Counted from the first letter of the stretch, positions 25,535 to 34,913 are shown. The stretch: 64,000 nt of DNA from Acinetobacter pseudolwoffii (GCF_002803605.1 NZ_PHRG01000005.1:148416-212415); one strand, 5' to 3'. The notes: generated from the letters alone by a model not told the origin. Program-made: numbers and translations.

Positions 25535-25969
25535 ATGAAAAAAACAATGCTGTTCGGTTTGCTGGCTGTCGCTCTAAGTGCATGTACCACCACGCCGCAA
25601 TCTGAGACGGAAGCTCCTAAAATAGGTTCAGCGAATCCTGCAAGCGCTTATTGTGTCAATCAGGGTGGCAAGCTTGAGATTCGTACTGAAAGCAATGGTC
25701 AGGTCGGATATTGCCATTTAAAAAATGGTCAGGTGGTCGAGGAGTGGGAATTACTGCACATGAATCAACCTAAATGTATTGCTGATCAGGCGGCAGCATT
25801 GGTGGGTCAGTCCAATTTGACTGAAGCGCAAATCAAGCAGAAAACCAAGGCACAAATTGTACGTATGGTCGAGCCGGGTCAAGCGGTGACGATGGATTAT
25901 CGCGAAGAACGGGTGACTGTAACCGTAGATCCTGCAAGCAAAAAGATTATCCAGGCTTCATGCGGTTAA
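25535..25969 (+). CDS. Lipoprotein with DUF333 and I78-type protease-inhibitor domains
   Basis: A 144-residue putative outer-membrane lipoprotein: signal MKKTMLFGLLAVAL with lipobox LSAC, Cys17 being the lipidated residue. Residues about 33-72 form a DUF333 domain (ASAYCVNQGGKLEIR, GQVGYCHLKNG, EEWELLH). Residues about 77-144 resemble the I78 peptidase-inhibitor family, with PKCIADQAAALVGQ, VRMVEPGQAVTMDYREERV, VTVDPASKKI and the terminal SCG; the expected Cys pair is there. I78 members inhibit serine proteases such as elastase or subtilisin. The joint function is unknown. Confidence 0.75.
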   Translation: MKKTMLFGLLAVALSACTTTPQSETEAPKIGSANPASAYCVNQGGKLEIRTESNGQVGYCHLKNGQVVEEWELLHMNQPKCIADQAAALVGQSNLTEAQIKQKTKAQIVRMVEPGQAVTMDYREERVTVTVDPASKKIIQASCG

Positions 25970-25981
25970 TCACACAAAATG

Positions 25982-26007
25982 AAAAAGCCCATGAGTGGGC
26001 TTTTTTT
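25982..26007 (+). terminator. Terminator of the DUF333-I78 lipoprotein gene
   Basis: An AGCCCA/TGGGCT stem with loop TGAG-type sequence, followed by seven T residues. Confidence 0.85.
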
Positions 26008-26082
26008 AATTCCATACAACTGGCATTTTGAAATGACAAATCTTCCCCGATCTTTTATATTGCCCCTCGGAAGGAGAAATTC

Positions 26083-26442
26083 ATGAAAAAGTTATTGGCT
26101 TTATCGTTTATGCTGGCGCTGGCCGGTTGTGCCGAGAAGAAACCCTTAACCCCTGAAGAGCAGTGGCAAGGTTATTGTCGAAGTGTCGGTAATGCGGCGC
26201 GTACCATTATGCTGGATCGTCAGAACGCGATTGAGAAAGAAAAAGCAATCGAGCATGCCAACAAGATCGATGATGAAACCACCAAAGGTTTTATTCTGAA
26301 CATTATTGATGAAGTCTACGCACTTCCAGCCGAAGAGATTAAGGCAGATGTAAAAGCAGCCCGTGAAAAAGTCCGCGCTGAGTTTACTGAAAAATGTATT
26401 GCCACGCCGCATGATGAATTACCAGATTACAAACCGTTCTAG
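26083..26442 (+). CDS. Putative lipoprotein, 119 aa
   Basis: The signal MKKLLALSFMLALAGC gives a lipobox LAGC with the lipidated Cys at residue 16. The mature part is helical and charged with two further Cys residues (QGYCRSVGN and TEKCIATP) that could form a disulphide. No named domain is recognised. A strong GGAAGGAG ribosome site lies 9 bases before the ATG. The stop codon sits inside the loop of the terminator hairpin. It follows another lipoprotein gene in the same direction, but a terminator separates them. Confidence 0.75.
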   Translation: MKKLLALSFMLALAGCAEKKPLTPEEQWQGYCRSVGNAARTIMLDRQNAIEKEKAIEHANKIDDETTKGFILNIIDEVYALPAEEIKADVKAAREKVRAEFTEKCIATPHDELPDYKPF

Positions 26443-26458
26443 GGAACGGTTTTTTTTA
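26432..26458 (+). terminator. Terminator overlapping the stop codon of the lipoprotein gene
   Basis: An AACCGTTC/GAACGGTT stem whose 4-base loop carries part of the TAG stop, followed by a run of T residues. Confidence 0.8.
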
Positions 26459-26660
26459 ATGGCTGAATCGGGCATAATGCAGCATCTCTTTTAAAAAAAA
26501 CTATCAACCCGAATAAAAGACAAAAAAACATCTAATGAATAATAGAAATAGCCTAAGCGAAATGTACACTTTGTGACAATTTCTAAATCTAAAATATAGA
26601 AATACTTATCTTTATATTGAATAATGAATTTAACTCCAATTACCCGAGGAGTAACACAAT

Positions 26661-26930
26661 ATGCAAGTCGTCAGATATTTACATCATTCTGATCTGCTCT
26701 TAGAAGATGAACATGGTGTAGTCATTATTGCTGGTAGTCGCTATGTCCTGAGCGTAGGCGACAAAGTATTTTTAAAGAAGGTGCTAGAACAAGAAAAAAA
26801 GCTGTATCAGGTGGATATTTCCTTTGCCAGCAATAATCACAGCACGATGTGTGAAGATGAATGTGTGGTGAAATTCAAAGGCTGCCGGGATTCATATCAG
26901 CAATATTTAAACTCGACCACTGTACACTAA
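26661..26930 (+). CDS. Hypothetical protein, 89 aa
   Basis: No family is recognised. The product is mixed alpha/beta with strands around LLLEDEHGVVIIAGSRYVLS and a later Cys cluster (MCEDECVVKFKGC). It has no signal peptide or membrane span. A strong GAGGAG ribosome site is placed 8 bases before the ATG, and a terminator follows the stop, so expression as a single gene is likely. Confidence 0.65.
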   Translation: MQVVRYLHHSDLLLEDEHGVVIIAGSRYVLSVGDKVFLKKVLEQEKKLYQVDISFASNNHSTMCEDECVVKFKGCRDSYQQYLNSTTVH

Positions 26931-26955
26931 GGTGGAGTATCTTTTTAACTTCAAA

Positions 26956-26982
26956 TCAGGCAACATCATGGTTGCCTTTTTT
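26956..26982 (+). terminator. Terminator of the 89-aa protein gene
   Basis: A GGCAAC/GTTGCC stem with a 6-base loop followed by six T residues. Confidence 0.8.
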
Positions 26983-27227
26983 ATGCATTAAATTCAGTTA
27001 AAAGGGCCTGCTCATAGGCTTGTTTCTTGAGATCTGATCTAAAAGTGATTATTGAATAATCATTAAGAGCATCATTTAGTTATAAAATAACGAGCATCAC
27101 AAAGAAACACTTGAGTTGCATTAACTTTTAACTGGAAATTTAGTAAAATTTCGGAGTCCATATTATTTGTGAAGCTTGGAATAAGCAGGAATTCATAAGT
27201 AATTTTTTAAAAAAGAGGAATAACACT

Positions 27228-29867
27228 GTGCTAGAAGCTTACCGCCAACACGTTGAAGAACGTGCCGCACTCGGAGTCCCACCGAAGCCACTTGACGATG
27301 CCCAAACCGCTGCATTAGTTGAACTACTAGTTAACCCGCCAGCTGGTGAAGAAGCATACTTGGTAGATTTGCTTGAAAACCGTGTACCAGCAGGTGTTGA
27401 CCAAGCTGCATATGTAAAAGCTGCGTTCTTGGCTGCATTGGCAAAAGGCGAAGCAACCTCTCCACTTGTTTCTAAAGAACGTGCGGTTTACTTGCTAGGT
27501 ACTATGCTTGGTGGTTATAACGTAGCGCCTTTAGTTGAACTTTTAGACAACGCTGAACTTTCTGAGCTTGCTGCTGAAGCGCTTAAGAAAACGCTTCTTG
27601 TATTTGATGCATTCCACGATGTCGCTGATAAAGCAAAAGCGGGTAATGCAAATGCACAAGCTGTTATGCAGTCTTGGGCTGATGCTGAATGGTTTACTTC
27701 ACGTCCAGACGTTCCTGAAGAAATCAAACTGACAGTTTTCAAAGTCACTGGCGAAACCAACACTGATGACTTGTCACCTGCACAAGATGCTTGGAGCCGC
27801 CCGGACATTCCATTGCACGCAAATGCAATGTTGAAAAACGTACGTGACGGAATCAAGCCGGAAGTTCCTGGTGAAGTGGGTCCATTAAACCAAATCAAAG
27901 AATTGATCGCGAAAGGCAACCAGGTTGCTTACGTAGGTGACGTTGTTGGTACAGGTTCATCTCGTAAATCTGCAACCAACTCTGTGCTTTGGTTCTTTGG
28001 TGATGACATTGCTCATATCCCGAACAAAAAAGACGGTGGTTACTGCCTAGGTTCTAAAATTGCGCCAATTTTCTTCAACACGATGGAAGATGCGGGTGCA
28101 TTACCGATCGAGATCGATGTTGGCAACATGAACATGGGCGATGAAATCGTTCTTAAAATCGATCATGCTGCTGCGAAAGTTTCTGCATCTAAAGACGGTG
28201 CTGTAATTGCTGAAGCTGATCTTAAAACACCTGTACTTCTAGACGAAGTTCGTGCTGGCGGTCGTATTAACCTGATCGTTGGTCGTGGTTTGACCACTAA
28301 AGCACGTGAAGCTTTAGGTCTTCCAGTATCTACGTTGTTCCGTACTCCGGTTCAACCTGCTGCAACTGGCAAAGGCTTCACTCAAGCACAGAAAATGGTT
28401 GGTCGCGCTTGTGGTCTTCCTGAAGGTCAAGGCGTACTTCCAGGTACTTACTGTGAACCTAAGATGACCACTGTTGGTTCGCAAGATACCACTGGCCCAA
28501 TGACGCGTGACGAATTGAAAGACTTGGCTTGCCTAGGTTTCTCTGCTGACCTTGTTATGCAGTCTTTCTGTCATACCGCTGCGTATCCAAAGCCAGTTGA
28601 CGTTCAAATGCAACACTCGCTTCCTGATTTCATCATGAACCGTGGTGGTGTGTCTTTACGTCCAGGTGACGGTATTATCCACTCTTGGTTAAACCGTATG
28701 CTTCTTCCGGATACTGTGGGTACTGGTGGTGACTCGCATACTCGTTTCCCAATCGGTATTTCGTTCCCGGCGGGTTCTGGTCTAGTAGCTTTTGCTGCAG
28801 CAACTGGTGTTATGCCACTTGATATGCCTGAATCTGTACTTGTGAAGTTCAAAGGTAAAATGCAGCCTGGTATCACGCTACGTGACCTGGTACATGCAAT
28901 TCCTTACTACGCAATTCAAGCGGGTGACTTAACTGTAGAGAAGAAAGGTAAGAAAAACATCTTCTCTGGTCGTATCCTTGAGATCGATTTGACAGAAATG
29001 GAAACTGACCTGACTGTTGAGCAAGCATTCGAATTGTCTGATGCTTCTGCTGAACGTTCAGCTGCTGGTTGTTCGATCACGCTTTCTGAAGAGAAAGTTG
29101 CTGAATACCTTCGTTCAAACATCACTATGCTTAAGTGGATGATTTCTGAAGGTTATGGCGATGCGCGTACGATGGCTCGTCGTGTTGAGAACATGGAAAA
29201 ATGGTTAGCGAATCCATCACTTCTTAAAGCTGATGCGGATGCTGAATACACGAAAGTGTATGAAATCGATCTAGCTGACATTAAAGAACCTGTTCTTTGC
29301 TGCCCGAACGATCCAGATGATGCAAAACTTCTTTCTGACGTTCAAGGCGTGAAAATTGACGAAGTATTCGTTGGTTCTTGTATGACAAACATTGGTCACT
29401 TCCGTGCGACTGGTAAATTGTTAGAGAAAGTTCCAGGTGGTGCATTGTCAACTCGTTTGTGGATTGCTCCGCCAACGCGTATGGACGAACATCAGTTGAT
29501 GGAAGAAGGTTTCTATAACATTTATGGTAAAGCTGGCGCGCGTACTGAAATGCCAGGTTGTTCATTATGTATGGGTAACCAGGCACGTGTAGCTCCGAAC
29601 ACAACTTGTGTATCGACGTCTACACGTAACTTCCCGAACCGTCTAGGTCAGGGTGCTAACGTTTACTTGGCTTCTGCTGAACTTGCATCTGTTGCTGCTG
29701 TATTGGGTAAATTACCAACTCCAGAAGAATACCAACAATATGCAGCTCAAATTGACAGTATGTCAGCTGACATCTATCAATACTTAAGCTTCGACAAGAT
29801 GAGCGAATATACTAACGCTGCTGCGAATGTTGATACGAAGAAAATTGCTGCTGCTCAGTTGACTTAA
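27228..29867 (+). CDS. acnB: Aconitate hydratase B
   Basis: An 879-residue AcnB, the main TCA-cycle aconitase (citrate to isocitrate) and, in many bacteria, also the 2-methylisocitrate dehydratase. An N-terminal HEAT-like domain (residues 1-160) and the swivel domain come first, as is typical of AcnB and unlike AcnA. The 4Fe-4S ligands are visible as Cys in GSCMTNIGH and in the pair GCSLCMGN, and the active-site blocks GGDSHTRFPIG and STSTRNFPNRLG are present. The start is a GTG with AAGAGGA at 8 bases. Its codon use (many CGT, GGT, GCT codons) indicates high expression. Confidence 0.96.
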   Translation: MLEAYRQHVEERAALGVPPKPLDDAQTAALVELLVNPPAGEEAYLVDLLENRVPAGVDQAAYVKAAFLAALAKGEATSPLVSKERAVYLLGTMLGGYNVAPLVELLDNAELSELAAEALKKTLLVFDAFHDVADKAKAGNANAQAVMQSWADAEWFTSRPDVPEEIKLTVFKVTGETNTDDLSPAQDAWSRPDIPLHANAMLKNVRDGIKPEVPGEVGPLNQIKELIAKGNQVAYVGDVVGTGSSRKSATNSVLWFFGDDIAHIPNKKDGGYCLGSKIAPIFFNTMEDAGALPIEIDVGNMNMGDEIVLKIDHAAAKVSASKDGAVIAEADLKTPVLLDEVRAGGRINLIVGRGLTTKAREALGLPVSTLFRTPVQPAATGKGFTQAQKMVGRACGLPEGQGVLPGTYCEPKMTTVGSQDTTGPMTRDELKDLACLGFSADLVMQSFCHTAAYPKPVDVQMQHSLPDFIMNRGGVSLRPGDGIIHSWLNRMLLPDTVGTGGDSHTRFPIGISFPAGSGLVAFAAATGVMPLDMPESVLVKFKGKMQPGITLRDLVHAIPYYAIQAGDLTVEKKGKKNIFSGRILEIDLTEMETDLTVEQAFELSDASAERSAAGCSITLSEEKVAEYLRSNITMLKWMISEGYGDARTMARRVENMEKWLANPSLLKADADAEYTKVYEIDLADIKEPVLCCPNDPDDAKLLSDVQGVKIDEVFVGSCMTNIGHFRATGKLLEKVPGGALSTRLWIAPPTRMDEHQLMEEGFYNIYGKAGARTEMPGCSLCMGNQARVAPNTTCVSTSTRNFPNRLGQGANVYLASAELASVAAVLGKLPTPEEYQQYAAQIDSMSADIYQYLSFDKMSEYTNAAANVDTKKIAAAQLT

Positions 29868-29900
29868 TTTATTGAAAAATAAATTAAAGTAGTTTATAAA

Positions 29901-29924
29901 AGCTCCACTTAGGTGGGGCTTTTT
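29901..29924 (+). terminator. Terminator after acnB
   Basis: An AGCTCCAC/GTGGGGCT stem (one G-T pair) with loop TTAG and four T residues. The AGGTG inside the right arm also serves as the only visible ribosome site of the next gene, whose ATG follows 2 bases after the T run. Confidence 0.75.
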
Positions 29925-29926
29925 CT

Positions 29927-31612
29927 ATGAAACTAACAAAATTTACGATTAAAAATTTCAGAAGTATTACGGATGGAGGAGAAATTAATTTAAAAGATCA
30001 GTCCGTCCTAGTTGGTAAAAATAATGAGGGTAAAACTACTGTTTTACTTGCTTTGAAGTTAGCAATGGATACTTTAAAGTTTCATGGATTATCTTATAAA
30101 AGTTTAGGAAGTGTACGTTTTAAACAGAGAAATAATTATGACTGGTATAGGGACTTTCCAATTTCTCTTCAAAATAAGCCACGCGCTAAAAATACATTAT
30201 TTATATTAAATTTTGAGCTAAATGAAGATGAAAGACTAGATTTTTATAAAGTAATAAGAAGTAGAATCAATGGTGATTTATGTATACAGATTTCATTTGA
30301 TCAAAATAATGTAGGTGAAATTCTTGTACCAAAACGTGGAAGTAGTTCTTTATCTGAAAAATCAGAGAAAATCGCAAAATACATTGCTGAAAAAATTCAA
30401 TTTACATATATACCAGCGGTAAGAACTGAACAAGAAGCTTTAGATGTAATTAATGAAATGGTCGAAGAGGAATTAGCAAAATTAGAAAGTGATGAAGATT
30501 TTAAACAAGCATTAGCTGTAATCGAAAATTTACAAAAACCTGTATTAGATAAAGTTGCAAATACTATTAAAGATTCTTTACATAAATTTTTGCCAAATAT
30601 TAAATCAGTACAATTAAGAATCTCTGATTCAGCTAGAAGATATAGATTAAGAAAAGATTATGTTATTGAGGTTGATGATGGTGATCAAACCGATATTAAA
30701 TATAAAGGTGATGGAGTGAAAAGCCTAGCAGCTATCGGTTTGTTGAAAGATAGAAATAGAATTCATAATGGGGCATCTATTATTGCTATTGAAGAACCAG
30801 AATCACATTTACATCCTTCAGCAATGCACAGTTTGAAAGTGGCTGTTGAAGAGCTGTCTATAGTAAACCAGTTAGTTATATCAACACATAATCCAGTGTT
30901 TGTTGACAGAGATGAGCTATCTAATAATATTTTAGTATCGAATAATAAAGTAAAATCAGTTAAGAAAATTCAAGAAATTCGTGATTGCTTGGGTGTTAGA
31001 ACTTCTGATAATTTGGAGCATGCACGTAAAGTTATTATTGTTGAAGGTGAATGTGACAGTATTATTATTAAAAAACTTATAACCGAGAGGAGTCAAAAAC
31101 TATCAAAAATAATGAAAGATGGTGATTTAATAATTAAATTTTTGGGTGGTGTGAGTAAATTAAATTATGAACTTAAACATTATCAAGATATGCTTTGCTC
31201 ATGTTTTGTTATTGTGGATAACGATGAGGCCTCAAAATCAATCATACCAAAACTACTCGATTCTACTGAGTTAAATAATAATTCTTATAGCTATTTAATG
31301 GCGAAGGGAAAAAAAGAAACAGAAATTGAAAATTTATTTAAAATTGAATTTTATTCAAATAAAGTAGATCAGGAATTTGGGATTGACCTTAAGAACACCA
31401 AATTTAGTAAAGATAATAGTAAGTGGAGTACTGCTTTGAAAAGCGTATTAGAAGCTCAGGGTAAAGTTGTCACAGATTCCATTTTAACTACACTTAAGAA
31501 GCATATAACTGCACAAGTTAGTCAGTATGGTGTATACGAAAATATTTATGATTGTAATCATGAATATATAGATAATCTTATTCTCCAACTAGAGCGAAAA
31601 TTTATAAAATGA
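29927..31612 (+). CDS. OLD-family ATP-dependent endonuclease
   Basis: A 561-residue solitary (class 1-like) OLD protein: an N-terminal SMC/RecF-type ATPase fused to a C-terminal Toprim nuclease. Walker A GKNNEGKT is at residues 30-37, the signature/Walker B region IAIEEPESHLHPS at about 285-297, and the switch histidine in STHNPVF. The Toprim acidic residues are in VIIVEGECDS (about 367-376) and VIVDNDEA (about 428-435). OLD proteins act in phage exclusion (P2 OLD) or, with a UvrD-like helicase, in Gabija; no helicase gene is adjacent here. The gene is clearly more AT-rich than acnB and gltS, with many ATA, AGA and TTA codons, which points to horizontal acquisition. Confidence 0.9.
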   Translation: MKLTKFTIKNFRSITDGGEINLKDQSVLVGKNNEGKTTVLLALKLAMDTLKFHGLSYKSLGSVRFKQRNNYDWYRDFPISLQNKPRAKNTLFILNFELNEDERLDFYKVIRSRINGDLCIQISFDQNNVGEILVPKRGSSSLSEKSEKIAKYIAEKIQFTYIPAVRTEQEALDVINEMVEEELAKLESDEDFKQALAVIENLQKPVLDKVANTIKDSLHKFLPNIKSVQLRISDSARRYRLRKDYVIEVDDGDQTDIKYKGDGVKSLAAIGLLKDRNRIHNGASIIAIEEPESHLHPSAMHSLKVAVEELSIVNQLVISTHNPVFVDRDELSNNILVSNNKVKSVKKIQEIRDCLGVRTSDNLEHARKVIIVEGECDSIIIKKLITERSQKLSKIMKDGDLIIKFLGGVSKLNYELKHYQDMLCSCFVIVDNDEASKSIIPKLLDSTELNNNSYSYLMAKGKKETEIENLFKIEFYSNKVDQEFGIDLKNTKFSKDNSKWSTALKSVLEAQGKVVTDSILTTLKKHITAQVSQYGVYENIYDCNHEYIDNLILQLERKFIK

Positions 31613-31751
31613 AGAAATGCTAAGCCCAGTAAATGATTTTTTAGTTTAAATTGCGATCAATTGGTAAGTAATCATTAACTAGACCTTACAACTAAACTCA
31701 ATCATCGTTTAATCTTTACATTGAAAAATGATTTAGCAAGTTGATGTAGTA

Positions 31752-31973
31752 ATGCCCAAACAATCCCGATTTTTATGTATTGGTGGTTTCCTCAATGGAA
31801 CGCAAGTTAAAGACCAAGGCGATAACTTTGTCTGTGTCGAAAAGTCTAAAAATGTGACTTACACAAAAAAGGAAATTTTCCATCCTGACGCTTGGGATCA
31901 TGACTACTATGTCTGTGAAAGCACCACAGATCAGCAAGCGCGCAACTGGGTTTATGATATTCCATCCCGTTAA
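31752..31973 (+). CDS. Hypothetical protein, 73 aa
   Basis: No family is recognised. The product is small and polar, with two Cys (FLCIGG and YVCEST), several aromatic residues near the C-terminus and no signal peptide or membrane span. There is no strong ribosome site before the ATG. It sits between the acquired OLD gene and gltS and is separated from the former by 139 bases, so it may belong either to the accessory patch or to the backbone. Confidence 0.5.
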   Translation: MPKQSRFLCIGGFLNGTQVKDQGDNFVCVEKSKNVTYTKKEIFHPDAWDHDYYVCESTTDQQARNWVYDIPSR

Positions 31974-32097
31974 TTGCATCTATTCAGGCTATAAATTAAA
32001 CAATTATTAGAAACAATAACTTGCATTACATTTCTGTGGTTGATTTTTCATACCTCTTTCCTAAAACTGTATGAAAATAAAGCCAATAGGGAATGTT

Positions 32098-33321
32098 ATG
32101 ACTTATGAAATAGATGCCTTTGGCACTCTGGTAATTGCTGTTTTTTTTCTTTTTATTGGGCGGTATCTTGTTAGTAAAATTAGCTTCTTTAGGAACTATA
32201 ACTTACCTGAACCTGTAATCGGTGGTTTAGTCGCAGCGATTACGGCCTTTATTCTCTATAAATTGTTTAATATCAGTGCCACATTTGACGCACAAATTCA
32301 AACCATCCTGATGCTGATGTTCTTTACTTCTGTTGGCTTAAGTGCAGACTTTTTGAAACTGAAAGAAGGTGGAAAATCGCTCCTGACCTTCTTGGTCTGT
32401 GTCATTTTATTTGTAGTCGTGCAAAATGCTGTCGGTATGAGTTTAGCCACAGCGCTTGGACTTGATCCACTGATTGGCTTGATTGTCGGTTCCGTCACCT
32501 TAACGGGTGGTCATGGTACCGCCGGTGCCTGGGGCGAGGTTCTGGAAACTCAATATGCGATCCAGGGAGCAGTTGTCCTTGGTATGGCAAGTGCTACCTT
32601 TGGCTTGATTATTGGTGGACTTGTGGGCGGTCCAGTTGCCAAGTTCCTGATTAAACGCAACCAACTGGCTGAAACAGTAGCGCAAGAGACTAATGAACAG
32701 CAGCTCGAATCGCACATCAACACTGCGCCCTTTGAATATCCAAAGAAAACCCGATTGATTACATCCAGTAATGCCGTGTCGACTTTGGGGATGTTTGCCC
32801 TGTGTATTTTTGTCGCCAATCAGATGACAGACTTCAGTCAGGGAAGATGGTTTGAATTGCCCACTTTTGTATGGGCTTTAGGCACAGGTGTGATTGTGCG
32901 TAATGTCTTGGAGCATGTGCTGAAAGTCGATATCTTCGACCGTGCAATCGATGTATTTGGCAATGCGTCTTTATCCCTGTATTTATCTATGGCTTTACTA
33001 TCACTACAACTCTGGTTACTGGCCGATTTGGCAGGTCCGCTCATTACCATTTTATTGGCGCAGACAGCGGTATTGATTTTATTTACCGCAATTGTGACCT
33101 TTAGAATTATGGGCAAAAATTACGATGCAGCAGTATTAGTGGCAGGGCATTGTGGTTTTGGTATGGGGGCAACACCGACAGCGATTGCCAATATTCAGGC
33201 GGTGACCAATAGCTATGGTCCATCACATAAAGCTTTTTTAATTGTACCGCTGTGTGGTGCATTTTTTATTGATATTGTGAATGCTGTGGTGATCCAAAGC
33301 ATCATTGCATTTTTCGGCTAA
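32098..33321 (+). CDS. gltS: Sodium/glutamate symporter
   Basis: A 407-residue GltS-family Na+:glutamate symporter. About ten membrane spans arranged as two repeats are seen, with the family's loops TLTGGHGTAGAWGEVL in the first half and the matching AGHCGFGMGATPTAIANIQAVT in the second. The central hydrophilic loop is around residues 195-225. The frame opens at 32071, but AGGGAAT lies right before the ATG at 32098, and the longer N-terminus (KIKPIGN) is atypical, so the later start is chosen. It is monocistronic. Confidence 0.93.
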   Translation: MTYEIDAFGTLVIAVFFLFIGRYLVSKISFFRNYNLPEPVIGGLVAAITAFILYKLFNISATFDAQIQTILMLMFFTSVGLSADFLKLKEGGKSLLTFLVCVILFVVVQNAVGMSLATALGLDPLIGLIVGSVTLTGGHGTAGAWGEVLETQYAIQGAVVLGMASATFGLIIGGLVGGPVAKFLIKRNQLAETVAQETNEQQLESHINTAPFEYPKKTRLITSSNAVSTLGMFALCIFVANQMTDFSQGRWFELPTFVWALGTGVIVRNVLEHVLKVDIFDRAIDVFGNASLSLYLSMALLSLQLWLLADLAGPLITILLAQTAVLILFTAIVTFRIMGKNYDAAVLVAGHCGFGMGATPTAIANIQAVTNSYGPSHKAFLIVPLCGAFFIDIVNAVVIQSIIAFFG

Positions 33322-33353
33322 ATGTTAATACGTTTTTAAAATCATACATGCAA

Positions 33354-33377
33354 TAAAAAGCCCCATGGTTAGGGGCT
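33354..33377 (-). terminator. Terminator between gltS and the convergent hydrolase gene
   Basis: An AGCCCC/GGGGCT stem is followed on the minus strand by five T residues. It lies about 100 bases beyond the stop of the minus-strand hydrolase and 33 bases after gltS, and could serve both. Confidence 0.6.
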
Positions 33378-33473
33378 AGTCGTATATAGGTCAAGCCCAT
33401 ATACTGTAAGAGGCTCATCTCAAACTGAGTGTATTAGAACATAGCAGCTTGCAAATAACCATCTAAATCTGAT

Positions 33474-34337
33474 TTAAACCGTCAATTGTTGTTCAATCAC
33501 CGGCCATAAATTCTCATGTGATTTTTTAAACATCAGCATATGGCCAATGGCTTTATGCGCATATCTTTTAGGTTGAAGCTCAATCATCTGAGTATCTGCA
33601 TTGGGGTATAAACGCAGTAAATCTTTTACATTTGCTTCTGTTGCAATTTCATCATCCGATGACCAGATCGAAATAATCGGGCAGGTGATTTGAGCATGAA
33701 AATCTGAGCGTGGCAATATGGTTTTACCCATTGCATTCATGACATAGCCCGGTTTGCTACAGAACTGTGCCCATTCACGCGCCACATCTTTAGGCAGATT
33801 TTCGCCCATGCCAATGGCTTGAGTCGGAGCATATCCTTTGCTCATACGGGCCAGTGGGAAAATGAGATTGAACATGACCGGCGCCAGCAGTTTGGTTTTA
33901 CCTTTAAGTCCTTTGACATGTCCGGTTGAGCCAGCAACAGCCACCACTTTTGCAACTTTGTCATAATTCGGTACGATCCCCAGAAGCTGACCACCAGCAC
34001 TATGCCCCAGCAAAATCACTTTTTCTGCATGAGTACGTGCTAATAAAGCATCAATCGCGGCGGGAATATCCAGTTGACCCCATTGCACAATGCTGGCTTT
34101 GGACTGTTTTAAAGGGCCTGCGAGTGACTCACCAATTCCCCGAAAGTCAAAGACCAGTACCGCATAGCCCTGAGCTTGCAACCAGATGCAGAAATGATGA
34201 TAAAACTGTTGGGTAATACCTGTGGCAGGACAGACCAATACCGGACGTTTTTCAGATTCTGAAGAAGCCGCATAAAAGCGTGCACTTAAGTGATAGCCAT
34301 CCTGGCACTGTAGAGTCAATGTTTCAAATTCAGACAT
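33474..34337 (-). CDS. Alpha/beta hydrolase
   Basis: A 287-residue serine hydrolase with the alpha/beta fold: oxyanion strand VLVCPATGITQQFYH, VLVFDFRGIGES, the nucleophile elbow GHSAGGQ, an acidic residue in SIWSSDDEIA and the last His in IGHMLMF. It resembles the COG4757 group of predicted hydrolases, whose substrates are unknown. The frame continues upstream to 34409, but the added residues do not match the family and the ATG at 34337 fits the domain start; no clear ribosome site is seen for either. Confidence 0.8.
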   Translation of the reverse strand: MSEFETLTLQCQDGYHLSARFYAASSESEKRPVLVCPATGITQQFYHHFCIWLQAQGYAVLVFDFRGIGESLAGPLKQSKASIVQWGQLDIPAAIDALLARTHAEKVILLGHSAGGQLLGIVPNYDKVAKVVAVAGSTGHVKGLKGKTKLLAPVMFNLIFPLARMSKGYAPTQAIGMGENLPKDVAREWAQFCSKPGYVMNAMGKTILPRSDFHAQITCPIISIWSSDDEIATEANVKDLLRLYPNADTQMIELQPKRYAHKAIGHMLMFKKSHENLWPVIEQQLTV

Positions 34338-34454
34338 ACGATACACTATGATTTTAGCTTCCTGATGAAGCTTTAACTTTATACAGTTTTTGAAGGGATG
34401 CTTGCGCAAAGCATGACTTAAAAGTCAGTAAAATAATAGATATGGAATGAGCTT

Positions 34455-34913
34455 ATGCTATCAATGGAACTTGCACTGGCCGTTAAAATCGCCATTATTT
34501 TTAGTGGAATATTCTTGTGGATTGGGATGTTTACCGGGGTCTGGAAGTATTGGCAGATCCGTCAATCACCACAGTCACGCGCACATTATTATGTCGATAT
34601 TGCCCATCGTAGCAGTCTGCTATATGCACCAGCGACGCTAATTCTGGCAGTTCTGGCATATTATTCCGATTTATCCAGTGCCATGAATTTGATCTGCGTA
34701 CTGGTGAATATCGTATTTTTTAGTTTTTCGATTGCAGCTTATATGCTGCATGGTTTCCTGCAAGATACCACCAATCAGTTTAAGCAACCGCATCAACTGG
34801 GTCGGTTTCATCTACCTGGCAGTCTGATGAGCTTGGCAATGCTGGGATTAATTATTGCAGAACTTGGAGGAACGGGGATTTTACTCTATGGCGCATTTGG
34901 TGGGCTATTTTAA
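34455..34913 (+). CDS. Four-span integral membrane protein, 152 aa
   Basis: No named family is recognised. Four hydrophobic segments are clear, near residues 5-30, 55-75, 78-102 and 118-145, with a short basic cytoplasmic loop RQSPQSRAHYYVD between the first two. It is divergent from the hydrolase gene, 117 bases away. Transport or sensor function cannot be assigned. The only feature after it is a 12-bp palindrome. Confidence 0.75.
   Translation: MLSMELALAVKIAIIFSGIFLWIGMFTGVWKYWQIRQSPQSRAHYYVDIAHRSSLLYAPATLILAVLAYYSDLSSAMNLICVLVNIVFFSFSIAAYMLHGFLQDTTNQFKQPHQLGRFHLPGSLMSLAMLGLIIAELGGTGILLYGAFGGLF

Noticed and set aside
27515..27919. Long minus-strand frame inside acnB
   Set aside because: It is a shadow of the strongly codon-biased acnB frame; no ribosome site or family resemblance.
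29927..31612. Gabija system
   Set aside because: Gabija needs a GajB UvrD-like helicase next to the OLD-type GajA; the next genes are a 73-residue protein and gltS.
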